DNA of 8,680 bases from an uncultured bacterium. Its GTDB lineage: Bacteria; Omnitrophota; Gorgyraeia; Gorgyraeales; Gorgyraeaceae. The notes under the pieces were generated by a model that was given only the letters and a program-made list of their open reading frames with translations, had not been told where the DNA came from and searched no databases. The stretch is taken from assembly GCA_913009675.1 (NCBI GenBank), contig CAJVXD010000034.1, positions 1-8,680 of the forward strand. Direction: 5' to 3'. Position numbers and translations under genes: made by a program. Of the stretch, positions 1-6,446 are shown one piece after another; the stretch's first letter is position 1, and every line of letters starts with the position of its first letter.

Positions 1-1
1 C

Positions 2-1423
2 CCGCTGGTCGGCCCGGTGCCGGGGCTCGACAACTACTGGTCGGCTTGCGCGGTCATGGCGGGCTTCAGCCAGGGCGGCGGCGTCGGTCTGACGATCGCC
101 GAATGGATGATCGAGGGCGAGCCCTCGCGCGATGTCTTCGCCCTCGACGTCGCGCGCTACGGCGACTATTGCACCCGGACCTTCACCCGCGAGAAGGTGC
201 GCGAGAACTATCAGCGGCGCTTCGCCATCGCCTATCCGAACGAGGAGCTTCCCGCCTGCCGGCCGCTCGATACGACTCCGGCCTACGGGCTGTGGAAGGC
301 GCGCCGCGCGGTGTTCGGCTCAAGCTACGGGCTCGAACACGTCAACTACTTCGCGCCCGAGGGCGAGGAGACGTTCGAGACCCCGAGCTTCCGCCGCTCC
401 AACGCTTTCGGCCCGGTGGGCGAGGAATGCCGCGCCGTGCGCGAGGGCGTCGGCCTCAACGAGATCCATAACTTCGGCAAGTACGAGGTAAGCGGCCCGG
501 GGGCCGAGGACTGGCTCAACCGCGTCATGGCCAACCGCATGCCGCGCGTTGGCCGGATCACGCTCACGCCCATGCTGAGCCCCAAGGGCCGGCTGATCGG
601 CGATTTCACCGTCGCCCGCCTCGCCGCCGACCGCTTCCAGCTCACCGCCTCCTACGCCGCGCAGGCCTTCCATATGCGCTGGTTCGAGGACCATCTGCCG
701 GAAAGCGGCGTCTCGCTCCGCAACGTCTCTCTCGACCGGCTCGGGTTTCAGATCGCGGGGCCCAAGGCGCGCGACCTGCTCGCGCGGCTGACCCGCGACG
801 ACGTTTCGAGCGAGGCGTTCCCCTTCCTCTCGGTCCGCGCGATGGACGTCGGGCTGGCGCCGGCGACCGTCGGGCGGATCAGCTACACGGGCGATCTCGG
901 CTACGAGATCTACGTCGCCGCGCGCCACCAGGTCGCGCTTTACGAGGCGCTCGTCGAGGCCGGGCGCGACCTTGGCCTGCGGCCCTTCGGGATGCGGGCG
1001 ATGATGTCGCTGCGGCTCGAAAAGGCGTTCGGCTCGTGGATGCGCGAGTACAAGCCCGACTACACCCCGGCCGAGACCGGGCTCGACCGCTTCGTCTCGT
1101 TCAAGAAGGGCGATTTCATCGGCCGCGAAGCGCTGGTGAAGGTCAGACAGAGCGGCCAGGCCCGCAAATTGTGCTCGTTCACCACCCAAGGGTTCGCGCC
1201 TTTCCATGGCGGCGAGGCGATATTGCATGGCGCCAAGGTGGTGGGGCTGACTACTTCGGCCGGCTATGGCCATAGCCTGGAAAAGACCGTTTCTCTGGGC
1301 TATCTGCCGGTCGATCTGGCCGGGCAAACCGAATTCCGCATCGAGGCTTTCGGCAAGTCCTACGACGCGCTACGCGGCCCACGCACGCTTTACGACCCGG
1401 CCCGCTTGCGGCTGATCGGTTAA
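2..1423 (+). CDS. Dimethylglycine/sarcosine dehydrogenase-type FAD oxidoreductase, C-terminal part (5' truncated)
   Basis: Members of this family oxidatively demethylate N-methylated glycines with FAD and pass the one-carbon unit to tetrahydrofolate bound on a GcvT-like domain. The frame is open to the window edge, and GPVPGLDNYW at codons 5-14 already matches the end of the FAD-binding (DAO) domain, so the GTG at 17 is an internal codon. In order I see the FAD-domain tail with the AGFSQGGGVGL stretch, the linker/FAO_M region, then the aminomethyltransferase (GCV_T) fold with TPMLSPKGRLIGDF, RISYTGDLGYEIYV and GLRPFGMRAMMSLRLEK, and a C-terminal GCV_T barrel. Full-length relatives are usually about 800-850 residues; about 473 are present, so the Rossmann FAD motif is missing. 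The extreme G+C content and codon choice suggest an alphaproteobacterium and differ sharply from everything downstream. Dimethylglycine versus sarcosine specificity cannot be decided here. Confidence 0.9.
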   Translation, partial: PLVGPVPGLDNYWSACAVMAGFSQGGGVGLTIAEWMIEGEPSRDVFALDVARYGDYCTRTFTREKVRENYQRRFAIAYPNEELPACRPLDTTPAYGLWKARRAVFGSSYGLEHVNYFAPEGEETFETPSFRRSNAFGPVGEECRAVREGVGLNEIHNFGKYEVSGPGAEDWLNRVMANRMPRVGRITLTPMLSPKGRLIGDFTVARLAADRFQLTASYAAQAFHMRWFEDHLPESGVSLRNVSLDRLGFQIAGPKARDLLARLTRDDVSSEAFPFLSVRAMDVGLAPATVGRISYTGDLGYEIYVAARHQVALYEALVEAGRDLGLRPFGMRAMMSLRLEKAFGSWMREYKPDYTPAETGLDRFVSFKKGDFIGREALVKVRQSGQARKLCSFTTQGFAPFHGGEAILHGAKVVGLTTSAGYGHSLEKTVSLGYLPVDLAGQTEFRIEAFGKSYDALRGPRTLYDPARLRLIG

Positions 1424-1450
1424 CACTCAGCGGAGTTGTCCCCATGAATT
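1424..1450. other. Probable chimeric assembly junction
   Basis: Immediately after the stop of the G+C-rich flavoenzyme gene, composition switches abruptly to A+T-rich DNA. The next frame begins inside a GHMP-kinase domain rather than at a protein start. The segment AGCGGAG, about eight bases before the ATG at 1444, looks like a natural ribosome-binding site of the G+C-rich genome, so the break probably lies close to that ATG. The exact base cannot be fixed from sequence alone. A genuine recombination is possible but less likely, given that both flanking genes are severed or abutted here and the right end of the window also carries library artefact. Confidence 0.75.
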
Positions 1451-2415
1451 TTATAGAAAAAGATCCGGGTTCTTTCAGGACCCGCCTTAACCAGCTGGGG
1501 GGCGGTTTTGAGATAGTAGCAGGAGTGCATGGTATTCCACGGCATTCCGGGCTTGGTGTTAGCGGCGTCTTGGGCGGGAGCGTATTGTTGGCGTTACGAA
1601 AATTTTCAGGGCAGGGGGCATCTGGAATGGAGATAACAAAGGGAGAGCTTGAAAAGGTCGCAGGTTTGGGGGTTTTTCTTGAACAATTGATTGGTACGGG
1701 CGGAGGATATCAGGATTTTCTTGCTCTGGCGCCTGGATTAAAAGATATTCAAGCCCGATCGGCAAATGGCAGGCTCCGAAAGATTGCACCCGGAGGCATC
1801 ACGCCAAAGTTTCAACTGGTGGAATTGAAACCGGTTGTCCTGGACAGGATTAAAGCAGGGATGGTACTGTGGGATCAAGGGGCGCATATCCCGGTGGAAG
1901 AATCACTCCATGCGATAGTCATTGATTTCTTGCTTGGCAGAAATCGGGGATTGAGAGAAGAGTGGGGGTCACTCTATTATGATATAAAAGAGGCACTAAA
2001 AGAGGGGGATTTAGAAAGGCTAGGGCATCTCCAAAGTCGTAGTTTTGAGTTGCGGCGTGCAATATGCGGAACCAGCTGGCCTGAGTTTGCGGATCTATAT
2101 GCCCGCCGCATTGAAGAGGAGCTTAAAAAATACTTCGGAAGTGATTATTATGGAAGCGATATGTCCGGAAGCCGCCCGGGTGCAGCCCGCATTGCATTCA
2201 TTAATCCAGTGCGCCGTGAAGAGTTTGAGCAAGTTGCACCTGGTATTGCCATGGACATCCAGAAAGAGATCCTCAGAAAAGCCAGCGGACAGAGATGGAC
2301 AGATGTTAATTTTGGAAAGCCGAGGATTTATAACTTTAGCATTGATGTCCATGGCGTGAGTGTAAGCGTAGGCGATAGATATACAGGTGTGAAAAAAACC
2401 ATGAGCAATATATGA
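1444..2415 (+). CDS. GHMP-family sugar kinase, fucokinase-like, C-terminal part (5' truncated at join)
   Basis: GHMP kinases phosphorylate small substrates such as galactose, fucose-type sugars, heptose phosphates or mevalonate in the cytoplasm. Residues 31-41 (IPRHSGLGVSG) match the family's ATP-binding loop, of the form P-x3-GLG-S-S, with Gly in place of the last small residue. GTGGGYQD at 84-91 resembles the GTGGGWQD motif of fucokinase-like and heptose-kinase-like members, with the acidic residue kept. SGSRPGAARIAF at 241-252 resembles the glycine-rich C-terminal motif. The usual N-terminal substrate motif and roughly the first hundred residues are absent. The conserved GGGFEI strand comes only 19 residues after the first Met, so this ATG is probably an internal codon or a by-product of the join. 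In its own genome it is likely a larger protein, possibly a bifunctional fucokinase/nucleotidyltransferase. An intrinsic terminator follows directly. Family placement is fairly sure; substrate is not. Confidence 0.7.
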   Translation: MNFIEKDPGSFRTRLNQLGGGFEIVAGVHGIPRHSGLGVSGVLGGSVLLALRKFSGQGASGMEITKGELEKVAGLGVFLEQLIGTGGGYQDFLALAPGLKDIQARSANGRLRKIAPGGITPKFQLVELKPVVLDRIKAGMVLWDQGAHIPVEESLHAIVIDFLLGRNRGLREEWGSLYYDIKEALKEGDLERLGHLQSRSFELRRAICGTSWPEFADLYARRIEEELKKYFGSDYYGSDMSGSRPGAARIAFINPVRREEFEQVAPGIAMDIQKEILRKASGQRWTDVNFGKPRIYNFSIDVHGVSVSVGDRYTGVKKTMSNI

Positions 2416-2432
2416 TATTGTCGCTCATATCC

Positions 2433-2468
2433 CTCCCGTCGAAGCAAAGTGCTTGCAGGGAGTTTTTT
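2433..2468 (+). terminator. Intrinsic terminator after the GHMP-kinase gene
   Basis: CTCCC (2433-2437) pairs with GGGAG (2458-2462), and inside it AAGCA (2442-2446) pairs with TGCTT (2450-2454) around a three-base loop. Six T residues (2463-2468) follow directly. It starts 17 bases after the stop codon, the expected place for transcription to end. Confidence 0.8.
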
Positions 2469-2488
2469 ATTGAGGTATAATCGATACT

Positions 2489-2604
2489 ATGAAAATAATA
2501 ACAGAAACATTATGCGCCCTTCTCAGGGCAATAGAAGCCGCGGGATAGAAAATGAAGAAGTGCGCAGGAAGATCATCGAGATTGCCGCAAAAAGGATTAA
2601 ATGA
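2489..2604 (+). pseudogene. Possible tiny ORF split by a -1 frameshift
   Basis: A 19-codon reading (MKIITETLCALLRAIEAAG) ends at TAG 2546-2548. Shifting back one base at 2545 continues as IENEEVRRKIIEIAAKRIK to a TGA at 2602-2604. Together they would give a charged 38-residue helical peptide. TATAAT at 2476-2481 sits only seven bases before the ATG and no Shine-Dalgarno sequence is visible, so initiation would have to be leaderless or further upstream. I do not recognise it. It could be a decayed gene fragment, a sequence error, or chance. Confidence 0.2.
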
Positions 2605-2722
2605 TGAAATATCAGCATAGGACCCTGGCAGTGGGAAACCAGTTAAAATTCCCTTGCAGGACGTCTGTAGAAGGAGACAGGCTATATTCCCGAAAAGTAT
2701 TGTAGCTTTCGGCGATATAAGG

Positions 2723-2731
2723 TGCTATAAT
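2723..2731 (+). promoter_or_regulatory. Extended -10 promoter of the slipin gene
   Basis: TGCTATAAT is a perfect TGn plus TATAAT extended -10 element. No good -35 hexamer stands 16-18 bases upstream, which is normal for extended -10 promoters. Transcription would start near 2738 and give a leader of about 20 bases. The ribosome-binding site AAAGGGGG lies at 2747-2754, five bases before the ATG. Confidence 0.6.
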
Positions 2732-2759
2732 CAATCTAAACTTATGAAAGGGGGTTTTT

Positions 2760-3512
2760 ATGACAACAACTACTATTATAATAGGCGTTTTAGTTGTATA
2801 CATAGCTAACTGCGTCAAGATTATAACTGAATATGAAAGAGCGGTTGTTTTTAGGTTGGGGAGGGTCCTCAGAGAGCCTAAGGGGCCGGGGCTTATTTTT
2901 ATTATCTGGCCGATCGATAGGATTCTAAAAGTTAGTTTAAGGACCATAACCCTGGACGTCCCGTCCCAGGATATTATTACTAAAGATAATGTTTCTGCCA
3001 AGGTCAACGCGGTTGCTTATTTTAAGGTAATAGACCCTATAAAAGCAATTATAGAGGTCCAGAACTATGAATTTGCCACATCGCAGATGGCCCAGACAAC
3101 ATTAAGAAGCGTATTAGGAGAAATGGAGCTCGATGGTATATTAAGCGAGAGAGAGAAGATCAACAACAAACTGCAGGTTATATTAGATAAGCAGACAGAC
3201 CCGTGGGGCATCAAGGTTTCCAATGTCGCGGTTAAGCACGTTGATCTGACCGAGGAATTAAAAAGGGCCATGGCCCGACAGGCTGAGGCAGAAAGGGAAA
3301 GACGCGCAAAGGTTATAGCTGCGGAAGGGGAATATCAGGCTGCAGAAAAAATCTGTCAGGCCGCTGACAAGATGCAGAAAAGCCCAATGTCACTACAGCT
3401 TAGGTATCTACAGACTCTTATTGAGATAGGGAGCGAGAGCAACACGACAACGCTTTTCCCTATACCAATAGATCTTTTAAGCGCCATTACAGGTAAAAAA
3501 GGGACAGCTTAG
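2760..3512 (+). CDS. Slipin (stomatin-like SPFH/band 7 membrane protein)
   Basis: Slipins are membrane-anchored scaffold proteins that oligomerise in the inner membrane and are thought to organise lipid microdomains or membrane proteases. Residues 5-19 form a short N-terminal membrane segment, followed directly by the SPFH domain (about 21-175). Recognisable blocks are [13 protein letters not shown] (24-36), [20 protein letters not shown] (65-84), [18 protein letters not shown] (115-132) and [15 protein letters not shown] (149-163). An alanine- and glutamate-rich coiled coil (about 164-205) and a typical stomatin tail with LFPIPIDLL (232-240) complete it. At 250 residues it is full length. 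The usual partner, a NfeD-type protease or OB-fold gene, is not adjacent on either side. The gene appears monocistronic, with its own extended -10 promoter and a strong ribosome-binding site. Confidence 0.92.
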   Translation: MTTTTIIIGVLVVYIANCVKIITEYERAVVFRLGRVLREPKGPGLIFIIWPIDRILKVSLRTITLDVPSQDIITKDNVSAKVNAVAYFKVIDPIKAIIEVQNYEFATSQMAQTTLRSVLGEMELDGILSEREKINNKLQVILDKQTDPWGIKVSNVAVKHVDLTEELKRAMARQAEAERERRAKVIAAEGEYQAAEKICQAADKMQKSPMSLQLRYLQTLIEIGSESNTTTLFPIPIDLLSAITGKKGTA

Positions 3513-3521
3513 CTAATCCCA

Positions 3522-3551
3522 GCCTGCCCACAGTCATATTCGACAGCAGGC
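3522..3551 (+). terminator. Hairpin after the slipin gene, possible terminator
   Basis: GCCTGC (3522-3527) pairs with GCAGGC (3546-3551), with an inner GTC/GAC pair (3533-3535 with 3542-3544). It begins nine bases after the slipin stop. There is no U-tract, so it may be a 3' stabiliser or a factor-dependent end rather than an intrinsic terminator. Confidence 0.35.
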
Positions 3552-3641
3552 CATTGACATCTTAGGCATCGTAATGTAGACTTTAAGCACGATCAAAGAA
3601 AATCCTGTGTTCAAAAGAGGGAGGGTGAGTCAAAAAGTTAC

Positions 3642-3676
3642 TTGACAAGTAAAGGATATCTGGAGTATAATATAAT
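3642..3676 (+). promoter_or_regulatory. Strong consensus sigma-70 promoter upstream of csp
   Basis: A perfect TTGACA (3642-3647) and perfect TATAAT (3666-3671) are separated by 18 bases. A second overlapping TATAAT runs 3671-3676. Initiation would fall near 3678-3683, giving a leader of about 120-125 bases before the cold-shock gene. Long structured leaders are a known trait of cspA-type mRNAs. Confidence 0.85.
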
Positions 3677-3717
3677 TCGTATTAGTAGTAGTAAATAAGT
3701 GAGTGGGATATTTTTAG

Positions 3718-3760
3718 CCGTAAGGCAAAAAAAGAATTCGCCGTGCGGTTTTTTTATTTT
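3718..3760 (+). terminator. Intrinsic terminator or attenuator inside the csp leader
   Basis: CCGTAAGGC (3718-3726) pairs with GCCGTGCGG (3740-3748) in a nine-position stem with one mismatch and one G-U pair, over a 13-base A-rich loop. Seven T residues (3749-3755) and then ATTTT follow. It sits between the strong promoter and the csp start, so a transcript would either end after about 70-75 bases or read through. The A-run in the loop could pair with the T-run to form an alternative fold. Confidence 0.7.
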
Positions 3761-3774
3761 CTGCCATTGTTTAC

Positions 3775-3780
3775 TATAAT
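3775..3780 (+). promoter_or_regulatory. Possible second csp promoter (-10 only)
   Basis: TATAAT occurs after the leader terminator and 24 bases before the csp ATG. There is no convincing -35 hexamer and no TG extension. If used, it would give a leader of about 18-20 bases that just contains the ribosome-binding site, and it would make csp independent of the upstream terminator. Confidence 0.3.
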
Positions 3781-3804
3781 CTTGAAGAAAGGAGGTAGTG
3801 GATA

Positions 3805-4005
3805 ATGGCAAAAGGAACAGTAAAATGGTTCAATGACCAGAAAGGTTTTGGGTTTATTACACCTGAAGACGGACCTGATGTATTCGTACATCATACCGCC
3901 ATACAGGGCGACGGCTTTAAGACTTTAGCAGAAGGCCAGGCAGTTGAGTTTGAAATCACTGACGGCCCTAAAGGCAAACAAGCTCAGAACGTAGTAAAGA
4001 TATAA
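3805..4005 (+). CDS. Cold-shock protein, CspA family
   Basis: This is a single-stranded RNA/DNA-binding cold-shock domain protein that acts as an RNA chaperone. At 66 residues it is the usual full length for the family. It starts with the family signature [15 protein letters not shown], including RNP1 (KGFGFI, residues 13-18) and RNP2 (VFVHH, 27-31), and ends in the typical strand QAQNVVKI. An excellent Shine-Dalgarno AAAGGAGG lies nine bases before the ATG, as expected for a highly expressed gene. It has a strong distal promoter, a terminator-like leader hairpin and its own downstream hairpin, so it looks monocistronic. Whether it is induced by cold or constitutive cannot be read from sequence. 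Confidence 0.97.
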   Translation: MAKGTVKWFNDQKGFGFITPEDGPDVFVHHTAIQGDGFKTLAEGQAVEFEITDGPKGKQAQNVVKI

Positions 4006-4016
4006 CCTAAAAACAG

Positions 4017-4050
4017 ATAAGGCCTGCTATCATATGCAGGCCTTATTTCT
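4017..4050 (+). terminator. Hairpin terminator after csp
   Basis: ATAAGGCCTGC (4017-4027) and GCAGGCCTTAT (4036-4046) form a perfect 11-base-pair stem with an eight-base loop, starting 12 bases after the stop. The following T-tract is short and broken, so termination may be only moderately efficient. The plsC-like gene begins 65 bases further on, so read-through is possible. Confidence 0.7.
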
Positions 4051-4115
4051 GTCAACCCCTTAATCAGAATCAGCAACCTTAATATTGTCGATGTCAGGAG
4101 CAATCAAGAGATAAA

Positions 4116-4841
4116 ATGACAATCATAGTTTCAGCAGGAATATGGATAGTTACTGTGCTTCTTATCATCTTACTCTTTTTTGTAGAATGCATTTTGACTA
4201 TGATCCTTTTCCCATTTGATAGGAAAAGAAAAATTATCCACTCGCAATGCTTCTGGTGGGCAGATGCAGTTATTGGTTTCAATCCATACTGGCATCTTCA
4301 GGTGAGCGGATTAGAAAATATTGATAAGCACAAAACATACATAGTAGTTGCTAATCATCAAAGCCTCGCTGATATTGTAGTACTGTATAAGACTCGCATG
4401 CAGTTCAAATGGGTAGCGAAGGAGAGTCTTTTTAAAATACCATTTATTGGCTGGTGTCTTTTTCTTACTAAACATATAAGGTTGTCACGAGGAAAATTTG
4501 GAAGTATCAAAAAGGTATATCGAGAAGCTGCGCATTGGCTGAGGAGGGACGTATCGGTAGTATTCTTCCCGGAGGGTACACGAAGCACAACAGGCAAGAT
4601 GAACGAGTTTCAGAATGGTGCCTTTAAACTGGCTATACAGGAAAAGAAACCCATTCTCCCTATTGTAATAGACGGTACAGGAGAAGCTATTCCCAGGGGG
4701 AGCTGGCTTTTCAAAAAAAAGGTAACCGGCAAGCTGACTGTGCTTCCGCTGGTCGAAACAAGGGATCTTCAGCCTAGCGACCTCGCCTTTTTAAAAGAGA
4801 CTGTGCATAGAAAGATGGAATGTTTAATTGAAACAATTTAG
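4116..4841 (+). CDS. plsC: 1-acyl-sn-glycerol-3-phosphate acyltransferase (PlsC/LPLAT family)
   Basis: The family transfers an acyl chain to the sn-2 position of lysophosphatidic acid, making phosphatidic acid for membrane phospholipids at the inner membrane. A strong N-terminal hydrophobic segment (residues 3-33) anchors the protein. The catalytic NHxxxxD motif is NHQSLAD at 80-86, the second block is around IRLSRG (121-126), FPEGTRS at 151-157 binds the phosphate, and ILPIVIDGT (180-188) is the fourth block. At 241 residues it is normal length. The likely ribosome-binding site is the modest AAGAG five bases before the ATG. No clear promoter is visible between it and the csp hairpin, so it may rely partly on read-through from csp. 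Other LPLAT acyltransferases share these blocks, so the exact acceptor is inferred. Confidence 0.88.
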   Translation: MTIIVSAGIWIVTVLLIILLFFVECILTMILFPFDRKRKIIHSQCFWWADAVIGFNPYWHLQVSGLENIDKHKTYIVVANHQSLADIVVLYKTRMQFKWVAKESLFKIPFIGWCLFLTKHIRLSRGKFGSIKKVYREAAHWLRRDVSVVFFPEGTRSTTGKMNEFQNGAFKLAIQEKKPILPIVIDGTGEAIPRGSWLFKKKVTGKLTVLPLVETRDLQPSDLAFLKETVHRKMECLIETI

Positions 4842-4874
4842 TATAACGGATGTTAAAAGAATTTAGGAAAAATG

Positions 4875-4893
4875 CCTTATCTAAGATTTAAGG
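4875..4893. terminator. Weak hairpin between convergent genes
   Basis: CCTTA (4875-4879) pairs with TAAGG (4889-4893) over a nine-base loop. Read on the - strand it overlaps the amidase stop and is followed by CATTTTT, so it could end the - strand operon. The stem is only five base pairs. Confidence 0.3.
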
Positions 4894-5661
4894 ATTTAAA
4901 CGGGAACGAAATTCTCTCCAAGGGAATTTTTTGCCGGGACATTCCGTGGAGGCCCCTTTTACCTGGCCATGACCTAATATATGCGAATTAGGGATTTGAT
5001 AGTAATCTTTTAAGACATTTACTAAATAAACGAGGGATTCCATCTGCTTGGGTGTTACCTTATCTACGCTAAAATTTCCGACAAGACAGATACCTATGCC
5101 CCTATAATTCATGCCGTCTGCCTTGCAATGGGCACCGTTTTCCTGTCGTATCCATCTGGGAGAAACCTCTATTTGGCCATCTTGTTTTCCTGCTGTACCA
5201 TTGTCAATCACAAACTGATAACCTAACCCTTTCCAGTGTCGTTTTTTATGCGCGTAATCAAAATTGAGTGCGTTTCCCACATCCGTTGCGCTATGATGAA
5301 TAATTATATAGCGCCATTTTCTAGAAGGGTACAGGGAGATTACTGACCTTAGAGGTGCGGCATTGGGTATGATCAACTTCTGGCCTTCTTCGAGTTTTGT
5401 GATATCATTTAAGTGATTTGCATTCATGATACTTTTCATGCCAACATCGTACATCTTACTTATCCGCCACACTGTCTCTCCCGGGCCTACTTCGTGAAGC
5501 ACATTATGTCTGATTACCCCATGTGGAGTTATTATCTTCGCCGGTACAGTAGTGGGATATGGCTCTATGGTTTGCAATGTACCCACATTTCTTACCGGCA
5601 TCCTTGCGCAAGAGACAAGTGTAAGCGCAAGAAAAATATTCAATAAAAAAACTCTCTTCAT
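4888..5661 (-). CDS. LysM-domain N-acetylmuramoyl-L-alanine amidase (amidase_2), putative lipoprotein
   Basis: The protein should cut the bond between N-acetylmuramic acid and L-alanine in peptidoglycan, acting in the periplasm. It begins with a lipoprotein signal peptide, the hydrophobic run ending in lipobox LVSC with Cys18. A LysM peptidoglycan-binding domain spans about 55-99 (VGPGETVWRISKMYDV to GQKLIIP). The amidase_2/PGRP domain runs from about 116: IIIHHSATD gives the first zinc ligand (His122 or His123), and GHGQVKGASTECPG gives His231 and Cys241, the other two ligands. GYQFVIDNG (147-155), the Glu-containing strand that follows, and GIGICLVGNF (188-197) are also typical. At 257 residues it looks complete. 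It begins one base after the stop of the deacetylase gene and has no obvious Shine-Dalgarno sequence, which suggests translational coupling. It could help turn over the wall or recycle muropeptides. Confidence 0.92.
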   Translation of the reverse strand: MKRVFLLNIFLALTLVSCARMPVRNVGTLQTIEPYPTTVPAKIITPHGVIRHNVLHEVGPGETVWRISKMYDVGMKSIMNANHLNDITKLEEGQKLIIPNAAPLRSVISLYPSRKWRYIIIHHSATDVGNALNFDYAHKKRHWKGLGYQFVIDNGTAGKQDGQIEVSPRWIRQENGAHCKADGMNYRGIGICLVGNFSVDKVTPKQMESLVYLVNVLKDYYQIPNSHILGHGQVKGASTECPGKKFPWREFRSRLNP

Positions 5662-5662
5662 A

Positions 5663-6433
5663 TTATTTTACCAGTTCTTTAAGAGGGACTATTTTAATGC
5701 CTTCTCTTTCCAATCTCGGTATGGAATCTTTTATCACTATGAGCGTAATCTTTATATTATGCCCGACACCTATTGCCATGCCCTCAGTCAATGCTACCTT
5801 GCTCAATCTATCTATCTGTTGCCTTATATACCCTTCCAAATCTTCAAGGTCGGTCTTATCTGTAATATCCAGGAACACATCCCTTACAGTATATCTTAAA
5901 TCTACGGCGCGTGCAACCTCGGAACATACCGAATTCGGGGTAGTCAGGCTATCCAAAAAAAATAAACCTCTGTTTTTTAACTCTCCAAAGACTATCCTCA
6001 TAACCCGTTTGTCTTCAGTGGCCTTTGAACCCTGATGGTTTGAAACCCCCACAATGCCCGGAAGGCTATCTATGTCATCTCTCAATATAGATAGTATCTG
6101 ACCCTTGTCCATACTCGATAAAATAGTATTTCTTTCTGCTGCCCTGCCGCTTTTAGACTCCAGAGGTAGATGCAGGATAATATCATCCAGGCTATTATTT
6201 TCTTTAACCATCCTGGCTATATAGTTAGAATATCTCAGATTTGGCAATATAGATATCGTAAGAGGCCTGTCTATTTGAGAAACCAAATCAATATACTTCA
6301 TATTATATCCCCAATCATCTATTACAAATGCAATAACTGCCTTAGGTCTAGTCTTCCTGTCTATTGATATAAATAATGCAGCCCCGGCCAGCGTGATTAC
6401 AATAAAAGCGGCTATCATTAACTTTTTATTCAT
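5663..6433 (-). CDS. Divergent polysaccharide deacetylase family protein (YibQ-like)
   Basis: This family has a NodB-like fold and is presumed to deacetylate or otherwise bind an envelope polysaccharide; most members have no proven substrate. An N-terminal membrane anchor (residues 5-24) is followed by the family blocks FVIDDWG (36-42, with the Asp pair), LTISILPN (58-65), HLPLE (88-92), SNHQGSKAT (131-139), FFLDS (158-162), DVFLD (185-189) and GVGH (222-225). I chose the ATG at 6433: GACGGGG lies six bases upstream and the start falls just after the HD gene's stop. A GTG at 6463 would add ten residues and overlap that gene by 17 bases. The gene sits directly upstream of the amidase, matching the frequent proximity of this family to murein hydrolases or their activators and supporting a role in wall remodelling. 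Confidence 0.85.
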   Translation of the reverse strand: MNKKLMIAAFIVITLAGAALFISIDRKTRPKAVIAFVIDDWGYNMKYIDLVSQIDRPLTISILPNLRYSNYIARMVKENNSLDDIILHLPLESKSGRAAERNTILSSMDKGQILSILRDDIDSLPGIVGVSNHQGSKATEDKRVMRIVFGELKNRGLFFLDSLTTPNSVCSEVARAVDLRYTVRDVFLDITDKTDLEDLEGYIRQQIDRLSKVALTEGMAIGVGHNIKITLIVIKDSIPRLEREGIKIVPLKELVK

Positions 6434-6446
6434 CCGATTCCCCGTC

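Larger units (their letters stand above)
2416..2759. other. Structured intergenic region between GHMP-kinase and slipin genes
   Basis: This stretch of about 340 bases holds the terminator, the doubtful split mini-ORF, and two hairpins. The larger hairpin pairs CCTG 2624-2627 with CAGG 2657-2660, CA 2629-2630 with TG 2655-2656, and GGGAA 2633-2637 with TTCCC 2649-2653, around an 11-base loop. The second pairs CCGAAA 2690-2695 with TTTCGG 2707-2712. The slipin promoter lies at its right end. No RNA family is recognised. Confidence 0.45.

Noticed and set aside
46..491. Overlapping Arg/Ala-rich + strand frames inside the flavoenzyme gene
   Set aside because: They are out-of-frame shadows in G+C-rich DNA, without family motifs or ribosome-binding sites.
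320..1327. Long - strand open frame of about 335 codons opposite the flavoenzyme gene
   Set aside because: It is a by-product of high G+C content. It lacks recognisable motifs, is rich in Arg, Ala, Gly and His, and lies wholly antisense to a clearly recognised gene.
2612..3007. - strand frame of 131 codons opposite the slipin gene and its leader
   Set aside because: It is antisense to a strongly supported gene, has no recognisable motif and no convincing ribosome-binding site.
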